This document shows, in pieces, positions 1-6,195 of a DNA stretch of 18,417 nt. How positions within the stretch are numbered: the stretch's first letter is position 1; every line of letters begins with the position of its first letter. The notes beneath the pieces are model-generated. The model saw only the letters and a program-made list of their open reading frames with translations. It ran no database searches and was not told the origin of the DNA. Source of the DNA: Lentisphaeria bacterium (lineage in GTDB: Bacteria; Verrucomicrobiota; Lentisphaeria; Oligosphaerales; Oligosphaeraceae); assembly GCA_016302725.1 (NCBI GenBank), contig JAEDNB010000020.1:1-18417 (forward strand), given 5' to 3'. The translations under genes and the position numbers were made by a program.

Positions 1-1079
1 GCCTCAACGAGACCCTCCAGGCCGCCAACCGGGGCGAGAAGATGGCCGTCTTCTTCGTCAACAACACGGTCTATGGCATGACGGGCGGACAGATGGCCCC
101 CACCACCCTTGTGGGGGAGAAGACCGTGACCTGCCCCGCCGGCCGCGACCCTCTCACCCAGGGCTATCCCATCCATATGTGCGAATTGGTCAGCGCCCTC
201 AAGGCCCCCGTCTTCGTGGAGCGCGTGGCCCTGACCGACCCCGCACACATCCGCAAGGCCCGCGCCGCCATCCGCAAAGCCCTCCAAATCCAGAAGGAGG
301 GGAAGGGATACACCTTCGTGGAGGTGCTCTCCGCCTGCCCCACCAACCTGAAGATGTCCACGGTGGAGACCAACAAGTGGGTCAACGAGGTCATGACCCA
401 GGAGTTCCCCCTGGGGAATTTCCGGGACAACCAGGAGGCCGTCCCCGTGGAGCGACCCGTCTCCGATTTCCGCAAGGAGACCCTGGACCGGCTCTTCGGC
501 GCCGCCGAGGAGAAGCACATCGCCCAGGAATCCCTCCCGGACGTCCAGGTGAAAATCGCCGGCTTTGGCGGCCAGGGGGTGCTTTCCCTGGGCTCCATGA
601 TTGCCCAGGCGGGCCTCTCCGTGGGGCGCACGGTCTCCTGGTATCCCTCCTACGGCCCCGAGCAGCGGGGCGGCACCTCCAATTGCTCCGTCACCCTGGC
701 CACCCATGAAATCGGCTCCCCGGTGATCTACCATCCCGACGTGCTGGTTGCCATGAACCGCCCCTCCCTGGAAAAGTTCAAGGGGGAGGTCAAGAAGGGC
801 GGCGTGATTGTCTACGATGCGGCCATGGGGCCGCAGGAGATGCCGGAGGGGGTGCGCGGCATTGCGGTCCCCGCCCAGCAGCTGGCGGAGGAGGGGGGCA
901 ACCCCAAGGGGGCCAACACGGTGATGTTCGGCCTGATTGCCGCCCTGGGGGTCACCCGCCTGCCCGACGTGGCCTTCCACAATGCCCTGGCCAACAGCTT
1001 TGCCAAGCGCCCCCAGCTGGTGCCGGCCAACGAAAAACTGCTGGAGTTTGTCCGGCAGTGGGCGGAGAAGAACGCCTGA
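1..1079 (+). CDS. 2-oxoacid:ferredoxin oxidoreductase, fused beta (TPP) and gamma subunits, 5'-truncated
   Basis: This enzyme family decarboxylates 2-oxoacids (2-oxoglutarate, 2-oxoisovalerate or similar) to acyl-CoA with reduction of ferredoxin in the cytoplasm. The frame is open from base 3, so the gene starts left of the window. The ATG at 42 lies inside the TPP-binding beta subunit and is not a start: LNETLQAANRGEK precedes it in frame. The motif NNTVYGMTGGQMAPTT and the later SACPTNLKMS are typical of KorB/VorB-type beta subunits. After a linker at about 440-540, a complete gamma subunit begins at 543 with KIAGFGGQGVLSLG, followed by SYGPEQRGGTSNC and MNRPS, all gamma hallmarks. In most organisms beta and gamma are separate genes, so this is a fusion. 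The alpha subunit and a ferredoxin subunit are expected just upstream. Substrate specificity (Kor, Vor or Por) cannot be decided from this piece. Confidence 0.9.
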   Translation, partial: LNETLQAANRGEKMAVFFVNNTVYGMTGGQMAPTTLVGEKTVTCPAGRDPLTQGYPIHMCELVSALKAPVFVERVALTDPAHIRKARAAIRKALQIQKEGKGYTFVEVLSACPTNLKMSTVETNKWVNEVMTQEFPLGNFRDNQEAVPVERPVSDFRKETLDRLFGAAEEKHIAQESLPDVQVKIAGFGGQGVLSLGSMIAQAGLSVGRTVSWYPSYGPEQRGGTSNCSVTLATHEIGSPVIYHPDVLVAMNRPSLEKFKGEVKKGGVIVYDAAMGPQEMPEGVRGIAVPAQQLAEEGGNPKGANTVMFGLIAALGVTRLPDVAFHNALANSFAKRPQLVPANEKLLEFVRQWAEKNA

Positions 1080-1089
1080 AGCCAGCCTA

Positions 1090-1126
1090 TCCCGCCTGAA
1101 GCCCGGGGAGAAGAGGCCGGGCGGGA
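1090..1126 (+). terminator. GC-rich hairpin after the oxidoreductase gene (possible terminator)
   Basis: TCCCGCC at 1090-1096 can pair with GGCGGGA at 1120-1126. A competing inner stem pairs GCCCGG (1101-1106) with CCGGGC (1117-1122). It starts 11 bases after the stop codon. No T-run follows, so it may be a weak or Rho-assisted terminator, or simply a GC-rich coincidence. Confidence 0.3.
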
Positions 1127-1150
1127 AACCCTCGCCTGCGCCCAACATCC

Positions 1151-1975
1151 ATGTCATCCCTTCCCAGAATCGACCTGCACGCCCACGCCTTCCACCCCAA
1201 GATTGCGGACAAGGTGGTGGCGCAACTCCAGGAACACTACCACATCCCCGCCATCGGCAACGGACTGTGGGAGGACATGGTGCCCCGCCTCCGGCGGGCA
1301 GGCATCTCCTATTCGGCGGTGCTGGCCGCCGCCACAAAGCCGGAACAGGTGGAGCCCGCCAACCACTACGCCGCCTCCCTCCTGGGAACCCCAGGCATCA
1401 TCCCCTTCGGGACCATGCACCCCGACTACACCCGGATGGAGGAGATGCTGGCTTACCTGTGGGACAAGGGAATCCGGGGAATCAAACTCCACCCCGATTT
1501 CCAGGGCTTCCGGCTGGACGACCCGCGACTCCTCCCCTTCTTCGGGGCGGTGGAGGGACGCTTCACCCTCCTGGTGCACGTGGGGGACCGGCTCCCCCCC
1601 GCGGAAAACCCCTCCTGCCCCTTCAAGGTGGCGGCCATCAAGCGCCGCTTCCCACGCCTCAAGTTGATCGCCGCCCATTTCGGAGGGGTGTGGCACTGGC
1701 CCTACGTGGTGGAAGCCCTCCAGGGACTGGACATCTACATGGATACCTCCAGTTCCCTCTTCGCCATCCCCCAGGAACTCCTGGAACAAATCTTCCACGC
1801 CTTCCCCCGGAAGAATTTCTTCTTCGGCTCGGACTATCCCCTCTTCGACTGCGGGGAGGAGGTGGAAAGGCTCCAGAGGCGCCTGAAGCTCACCTCCTCG
1901 GAGACCGAGGAGATTCTCACCAACGCCAACGCCCTGGAGTTGACGGGCGCATGCCGCCCCCTCCCGCCGGAGTGA
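1151..1975 (+). CDS. amidohydrolase-2 family metal-dependent hydrolase
   Basis: A 274-residue TIM-barrel hydrolase of the amidohydrolase-2 (PF04909-like) type, predicted cytoplasmic, with no signal peptide. Metal and catalytic residues are in the expected order. HxH is in IDLHAHAFHP (His10, His12), then come IKLHPDF (His114), LLVHVG (His143), AAHFGG (His176) and FGSDYPLF (Asp228), and the family's closing asparagine-containing segment ILTNANALEL. Members act as decarboxylases, lactonases or C-C hydrolases, and the substrate cannot be read from sequence. It starts 71 bases after the oxidoreductase gene and 61 bases before the pseudopilin, on the same strand, so it may be co-transcribed with either. 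The ATG at 1151 begins the conserved domain almost at once, but no Shine-Dalgarno sequence precedes it. Confidence 0.88.
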   Translation: MSSLPRIDLHAHAFHPKIADKVVAQLQEHYHIPAIGNGLWEDMVPRLRRAGISYSAVLAAATKPEQVEPANHYAASLLGTPGIIPFGTMHPDYTRMEEMLAYLWDKGIRGIKLHPDFQGFRLDDPRLLPFFGAVEGRFTLLVHVGDRLPPAENPSCPFKVAAIKRRFPRLKLIAAHFGGVWHWPYVVEALQGLDIYMDTSSSLFAIPQELLEQIFHAFPRKNFFFGSDYPLFDCGEEVERLQRRLKLTSSETEEILTNANALELTGACRPLPPE

Positions 1976-2024
1976 CGCCAGGAGAGGCAACCCCATCGCC
2001 GGGCGGAGACGCCCCCATCCCCAA

Positions 2025-2032
2025 GAGAGGAG
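2025..2032 (+). promoter_or_regulatory. Shine-Dalgarno site of the pseudopilin gene
   Basis: GAGAGGAG sits 4 bases before the ATG at 2037 and fixes that start. It is one of only three strong Shine-Dalgarno matches in the window. Confidence 0.7.
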
Positions 2033-2036
2033 AACC

Positions 2037-2804
2037 ATGAGAAGCCACGCCTTCACCATGCCGGAGTTCTTTGTGCTGGCGGTCATCGTCGCCATCCTTG
2101 CCTCCCTCTCCATCCCCACCCTTTCCTCCCAGCGGCGACTGGCCATGGCCGCCTCCTGCCAGGGAAACCTCAAGGAACTCCAGGTGGGCGTCCTCCTCTA
2201 TGCCATGGAGTCCGATGACTTCCTCCCCCCTGTGGAGTACGTGCCCGGCTCGGACGAGGCGTTCCACGGACAGCCCGAGGCCTATGGCTGGTTCACCCTC
2301 AACCCACTGGTGGTCCCCTTCCCCCAGACCTGGGGCGAATGGCAGGCGGCGCGGAACGCCAAACAGGGAGGGAAGGGCTCCGCTCTCCTCCTCTGCCCCC
2401 AGTGCCCTCCCCAAGGACACCCCCGCTCCCAGGTCTGCTACCAGGCCGCCCCCGCCGCCGGATGGTCCCGGAGGTTCCACCAGGAAGCCGCCCAGGCTGC
2501 ACAAACTGCCCCCCTGGCCTGGAGACGCAGGGGCCAAATCCAAAACCCCGAAAAAACCGTGATGTACCTGGACGGGGCACCCGAGGAACTGTCCACCGGA
2601 TTCGCCGTGCCCCCCCAGGCCGTCTTCCTCTCCGATTCCAGAAGGGAAAGCCATTTCCGCCATGACGGCGCTGTCCATCTCTCCCTCCTGGACGGACACG
2701 TGGAGAAAATCCCCTTCCTCAAGGCAAATGCCATGACCGACGCCGGAATCCCCTTTTGGCAACAGGCCTTCCACTGGTTCCCCGAGGAAGACCAAACCCC
2801 CTGA
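2037..2804 (+). CDS. prepilin-type N-terminal domain protein with H-X9-DG signature
   Basis: A 255-residue pseudopilin-like protein. The N-terminus HAFTMPEFFVLAVIVAIL is a class III prepilin signal: a short basic leader, predicted cleavage before Phe6, Glu at mature position 5 (Glu10) and a hydrophobic helix. A prepilin peptidase should process it, and the mature helix then anchors it in the inner membrane or a type II secretion/type IV pilus pseudopilus. Near the C-terminus, His-Asp-Gly...Leu-Asp-Gly (RHDGAVHLSLLDGHV) fits the H-X9-DG spacing exactly. That signature is abundant in paralogous families of Lentisphaerota, Verrucomicrobiota and Planctomycetota. The middle, including NLKELQVGVLLYAMESDDFLPP, matches the usual layout of these proteins. 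Other secretion genes are absent nearby, so this looks like one of many dispersed paralogues whose individual role is unknown. Confidence 0.88.
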   Translation: MRSHAFTMPEFFVLAVIVAILASLSIPTLSSQRRLAMAASCQGNLKELQVGVLLYAMESDDFLPPVEYVPGSDEAFHGQPEAYGWFTLNPLVVPFPQTWGEWQAARNAKQGGKGSALLLCPQCPPQGHPRSQVCYQAAPAAGWSRRFHQEAAQAAQTAPLAWRRRGQIQNPEKTVMYLDGAPEELSTGFAVPPQAVFLSDSRRESHFRHDGAVHLSLLDGHVEKIPFLKANAMTDAGIPFWQQAFHWFPEEDQTP

Positions 2805-2843
2805 CCCCTCCCCGCAAAGTGATAATGCAAGAAGAGGATGTGT

Positions 2844-2872
2844 TATAACTTATTGATTACAAATAGGTTATA
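2844..2872. repeat. AT-rich hairpin in the convergent junction (possible bidirectional terminator)
   Basis: TATAACTTATT at 2844-2854 pairs with AAATAGGTTATA at 2862-2872 over 11 bp, with one G-U pair and the 7-base loop GATTACA. It lies between the ends of the pseudopilin gene (stop at 2804) and rex (stop at 2875) in a strikingly AT-rich stretch (about 2811-2880). It could end transcription from both sides or bind a protein. Confidence 0.4.
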
Positions 2873-2874
2873 TA

Positions 2875-3582
2875 TTATTCGCTTTCCTGGCCCACGTTTC
2901 CTCCCCCCGCTTCTGACTGCTTGATTTTGGCGGAGAGCACCGCCAATCCCCCCGCAATGACCTCCCGCTGGACGATGACCCCCGGGGGAACCTGGAGGCA
3001 GACATTGGCGAAGTTCCAGATATACCGTATGCCCAGGGAAACCAGGATGTCCGCTATCAACTGCGCCCCCACCGCCGGCACGCAGATGATGCCAATCTTC
3101 GGGGAAAACTGGTGCAGCCGCTTCCGGATCTCCGCGATGTCGTAAATCCGGAAACCATGAACCTCCCGCCCTATCTTCTCCGGATCGGCGTCAAAGACGG
3201 AGGTGATGGAAAAACGGTAGGTTTCAAAGTCCGCGAACCCCAGCAGCGCCGTGCCCAGGGAACCCGCCCCAATCAACGTGGCCGTGGAGGGACGGTCCCA
3301 CCCCACGAACCGCAATATCGCTTCAATCAACTCGTTGACCCGGAACCCATACCGCCGGTTGCCCCGCAACCCCGTCATCGCCACGTCCTTCCGGACCAGG
3401 ATGTGCGGAATGTTCATGTAGGCCGCCAAATCCGCGCAGGAAACCCACTGCTCCCCCCCCGCCTGCATCCGTAGCAGACGATGAAGATACGTGGGCATCC
3501 GCCGCATCGTGGGCGTACGCGGCAGTTTCACCGGCGGGGAGGACGCCGGCGGGGAAGCGGATGGGGTGGTGGCCTTGCACAT
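2875..3582 (-). CDS. rex: redox-sensing transcriptional repressor Rex
   Basis: Rex binds operators of fermentation and respiration genes and is released when the NADH/NAD+ ratio rises. The 235-residue frame has an N-terminal winged helix (about 28-92) with the recognition segment HILVRKDVAMTG and wing RRYGFRVNELI. A Rossmann domain follows with LIGAGSLGTALLG (Gly105, Gly107, Gly110) and the NAD ribose-binding acid in VFDADPEKIG (Asp131). The C-terminal dimer segment contains IWNFANVCLQVP, close to the family's WNFAP motif. The first 25 residues are Pro/Ser-rich and extend beyond the usual 205-215 residues. Met26 would give 210 residues. An AGGAG lies only one base before the ATG at 3582, which is too close for ordinary use, so the start is uncertain. 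Neighbouring redox enzymes, such as the ferredoxin oxidoreductase, are plausible regulon members, but I saw no convincing Rex operator. Confidence 0.92.
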   Translation of the reverse strand: MCKATTPSASPPASSPPVKLPRTPTMRRMPTYLHRLLRMQAGGEQWVSCADLAAYMNIPHILVRKDVAMTGLRGNRRYGFRVNELIEAILRFVGWDRPSTATLIGAGSLGTALLGFADFETYRFSITSVFDADPEKIGREVHGFRIYDIAEIRKRLHQFSPKIGIICVPAVGAQLIADILVSLGIRYIWNFANVCLQVPPGVIVQREVIAGGLAVLSAKIKQSEAGGGNVGQESE

Positions 3583-3810
3583 GCTCCTAATGTATCATCC
3601 AATGCGGGGGATGGGGGCGGGGTGGCCATGGTTTTCCGGGTTACATTATCCTCTTCATGGTGCTGTCCCCGCCGGGGCGGGCCTCCCTTGCGGCGTCTGC
3701 GGTTGGCTGGCCAGTCCGCTGCGTCCCCCATCCCTTGCCGGCGGGGGCGCTTGTGTTTTCTGCCCCGGGCGCCCCATCCTGTCCCTGTCCTTGTATCCCT
3801 TGCTTTGTCC

Positions 3811-4791
3811 ATGAGAAGAATACCCGTTTTCCTGGCGGTGGCGCTGGGCTTCCTTTTCCTTTCGCGTGGCCTTTGGGGCCAGTCCCCGGAGGCGCGCCGC
3901 TATTTTCTGGGGGGGGCGTCTCCCTCCCCCTCTCCTGGGGGAGGGGGGGTGACCCTGGTCCCCGGGGCGCCCGTCCCCCTGTATCTTCCCGCCCCTGCGT
4001 CCTCCCCGAAGGGGGAATTCGCCCCTTCCGGGAGGCCCGCCCCCCGTCTGTCGCCCCGTCCCCCCTCCTTCCTGCCCCAGTATTCCCTGGGGGGGAGCCT
4101 GGCTTCCCGGTATGACCGGGAGGGGTGGGGGCGCAACTCCTCCCCTGTGGCCATCCTCCAGGCGGAACTCCAGGAGAGCGGCCTGTATCTGGGCCTCATG
4201 GGCACCTACAACTTCTCCGACTCCGCCGGCCGGGAACGCCATTTCCAGGACAGCCGCCTCTACCTTGGCTACTCCATGGCCTTCCAGGACACGGGGCGCC
4301 TGGGGCCAGTCTACGTGGATTTCTGCTGGACCTACCATGCCTACCCCGGCTCCTCCCGGGAAAATGCCGGCAGCCTCTCCCTGGCCCTCCACGGGGGGGA
4401 ACTCTGGCGCTGGAAACGCCTGGCCCTGGCGGGGACCCTCTCCGTGGAACACAACTACGGAAAGAACGAAACCTTCGCCGTGGGGGAGGCGACCCTCCGG
4501 CTCCCCCTGCGGGAGGATCACTCCCTGGCCTGGGAAAACTCCCTGGCGCTCTTCTGGGGGGACAGCCGGAGGATGCGAAGGATGACGGAAGGGGAGTGCA
4601 GGGAAAACGCCCTCTACACCCTCTCCCTCCGCAGCGAACTCCCCTGGCGGCCTCGCCAGGGCTGGGAAATCACCCCCTTCCTGGAAGCCAGTTTCCATCC
4701 CGATGGACGGGCCCGGGAGGCGGCCAGGGCCAGCCGGCACAACGCCGCCGCCACCCTGGCCGTCGGCCTCCAGGTCAGCCGACATTTCTAA
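3811..4791 (+). CDS. exported beta-strand-rich protein, probable outer-membrane beta-barrel
   Basis: I do not recognise a family. The 326-residue protein starts MRRIPVFLAVALGFLFLSRG, a good Sec signal peptide, with likely cleavage near residue 24 (LWGQ/SPEA). A low-complexity Pro/Ser/Gly linker spans roughly residues 36-90. The remaining 230 residues show alternating polar/hydrophobic segments with many Tyr and Trp (for example SGLYLGLMGTYNFSDS, SRLYLGYSMAFQD, LYTLSLRSELPWRP). It ends in LAVGLQVSRHF: a C-terminal Phe with alternating hydrophobics is the classic beta-signal recognised by the BAM complex. This supports a roughly 10-12-strand outer-membrane barrel. The ATG at 3811 was chosen because it begins the signal peptide; the open frame extends upstream to 3481 only as antisense to rex. 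No Shine-Dalgarno is visible. The function is unknown, and the neighbouring transporter and fucosidase do not define it. Confidence 0.7.
   Translation: MRRIPVFLAVALGFLFLSRGLWGQSPEARRYFLGGASPSPSPGGGGVTLVPGAPVPLYLPAPASSPKGEFAPSGRPAPRLSPRPPSFLPQYSLGGSLASRYDREGWGRNSSPVAILQAELQESGLYLGLMGTYNFSDSAGRERHFQDSRLYLGYSMAFQDTGRLGPVYVDFCWTYHAYPGSSRENAGSLSLALHGGELWRWKRLALAGTLSVEHNYGKNETFAVGEATLRLPLREDHSLAWENSLALFWGDSRRMRRMTEGECRENALYTLSLRSELPWRPRQGWEITPFLEASFHPDGRAREAARASRHNAAATLAVGLQVSRHF
3922..3945 (+). repeat. perfect 9-bp inverted repeat inside the barrel gene linker
   Basis: CCCTCCCCC (3922-3930) is followed by a 6-base loop and GGGGGAGGG (3937-3945). It encodes part of the Ser-Pro/Gly linker about 110 bases downstream of the start. 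It should form a very stable RNA hairpin. Confidence 0.6.
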
Positions 4792-4854
4792 AGCCCCTCC
4801 GCCCCTCCCCATGCTCCCCCGTTCCCTTCCACCCTTCCCGCGAGGGCCCCGGCC

Positions 4855-6195
4855 ATGACGGGGATCCTCCCCAATGCCCTGGACGAGGGGGAGGAGTTCC
4901 CCCACTGGCGCCGGAACCTGGCGGTGCTCTGGTTCGCCCAGTTCATCTCCCTGTGCGGCTTCTCCCTCTCCGTCCCCTTCGCCCCCTATTTCCTCCGGGA
5001 ACTGGCCCCGGGGGCGGGCGAACCCCGAATCCGCCTCTATGCCGGGCTCTCCTCCCTGCTCACCCAGGCGGCCTTCGCCGTGGCCGCCCCTCTCTGGGGG
5101 TGGGTGGCGGACCGCTACGGCCGGAAACGGATGGTGCTTCGGGCCGCCTCCATGGGGGCGGTGGTGCTGGGCCTCATGGGGCTCTGCCAAGCCCCATGGC
5201 AATTCCTCCTCCTCCGCTTCCTCCAGGGGTGCTTCACGGGGACCATTGCCGCCTCCACTACCCTGGTGGCCTGCAACACCCCGCCCCGAAAGGCCGGCCT
5301 CGCCCTGGGCCTGCTCTCCACTTCCATCTTCTCCGGGGACATGACGGGGCTCCTCCTGGGAGGGCTCCTGGCCGGACGATACGGCTTCCGAAACTCCTTC
5401 CACATCTCCTGCGGACTGCTGGTGGCTACCACCCTCACCGTCCTCTTCCTGGTGCGGGAACGCTTCCCCCCCCACGCCACGCCTTCCCGGAAACTCTCCC
5501 CCGCCGCCAAAGGCGGGGCGGCGGAAACCTGGCGCCTGACCCTCCTGCCTGCGCTCCCGGTCCTGGCCATATACGGAAGCCACTCCCTGGCACGCCTCAT
5601 GGACCAGTCCCAAATCGCCCTCTATGTGGAGCAACTCAACGGCGGCCCCGCCTTCCCCGGGAGGGAACTGTACACCGGATGGGTCATGGGGGCGGGAGCC
5701 CTGGGCGCGGTGCTGGCGGGATTCCTGCTGGCACGCCACATCGACGCCAGGGCCGCGAAAATCGCCCAGTGGCTGGGAGTGGTCGCGGGAACCTCCGTCC
5801 TCCTCATGGCCCTCCTCCCCTTCGCCCTCCCCGACGTCCCCCGAATCCAGCCCTTCGGCCTCGCCAGGGAAACCACCTGGGCGGTGATGGCCATGATTCC
5901 CCTGCGCTTCGCAATGGTTTTCTGCGGGGGCGGCATGGAGCCCATCTGCACTTCCTGGATCTCCAAGGTGACGGAACCCGCCCGGCGGGGGGTGATGTTC
6001 GGATACGCCCAGGCCGTCCGCTCCATCGGCTCCGGGCTGGGGCACCTGGGGGCCTGCGTCCTGGCTCCCCTCCTGGGGGTCAACGCCCTCTACTGGGCCA
6101 TCCCCCTGGCCTTCTTCGCCACCTCCGCCATGGTGGCCGCCTTCCAAGGCAGAATCCGCCGCCGCATCCAGCAGGTGGAGGCGCTTTCCGCCTGA
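4855..6195 (+). CDS. major facilitator superfamily (MFS) transporter
   Basis: A 446-residue integral membrane protein with the alternating hydrophobic pattern of about 12 helices. The signature loop between helices 2 and 3 is present as GWVADRYGRKRMVL, the MFS A-motif (G-X-X-X-D-R-X-G-R-(K/R)). A second, degenerate copy of this type of loop lies after the central cytoplasmic stretch at about 208-225 (GFLLARHIDARAAKI), as expected for two six-helix halves. Overall it resembles Bmr/TetA-like drug-proton antiporters more than the FucP fucose symporters, but general similarity cannot fix the substrate. The gene overlaps the fucosidase start by one base (TGATG), which implies translational coupling and suggests it moves a fucose-containing or related sugar. 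GAGGG at 4842-4846 may be a weak ribosome-binding site. Confidence 0.88.
   Translation: MTGILPNALDEGEEFPHWRRNLAVLWFAQFISLCGFSLSVPFAPYFLRELAPGAGEPRIRLYAGLSSLLTQAAFAVAAPLWGWVADRYGRKRMVLRAASMGAVVLGLMGLCQAPWQFLLLRFLQGCFTGTIAASTTLVACNTPPRKAGLALGLLSTSIFSGDMTGLLLGGLLAGRYGFRNSFHISCGLLVATTLTVLFLVRERFPPHATPSRKLSPAAKGGAAETWRLTLLPALPVLAIYGSHSLARLMDQSQIALYVEQLNGGPAFPGRELYTGWVMGAGALGAVLAGFLLARHIDARAAKIAQWLGVVAGTSVLLMALLPFALPDVPRIQPFGLARETTWAVMAMIPLRFAMVFCGGGMEPICTSWISKVTEPARRGVMFGYAQAVRSIGSGLGHLGACVLAPLLGVNALYWAIPLAFFATSAMVAAFQGRIRRRIQQVEALSA

Noticed and set aside
42..44. ATG at 42 as start of the oxidoreductase
   Set aside because: The frame is open to the left edge and the residues before it match the beta-subunit family.
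2843..2873. Rex operator in the AT-rich island
   Set aside because: The sequence lacks the TTGTGA-type half-sites and lies at gene ends, not in a promoter.
3605..3623. G-quadruplex in the rex/barrel spacer
   Set aside because: Three long G runs are present but a fourth run of at least three G's at short distance is missing.
3481..3810. Upstream extension of the barrel gene
   Set aside because: It overlaps rex antisense and has Arg/Gly/Pro-rich text. The signal peptide begins at 3811.
4125..6194. Long upstream extension of the fucosidase frame
   Set aside because: It is out-of-frame reading through the barrel and MFS genes. GH29 similarity begins only after 6300, and the start at 6195 or 6306 is sufficient.
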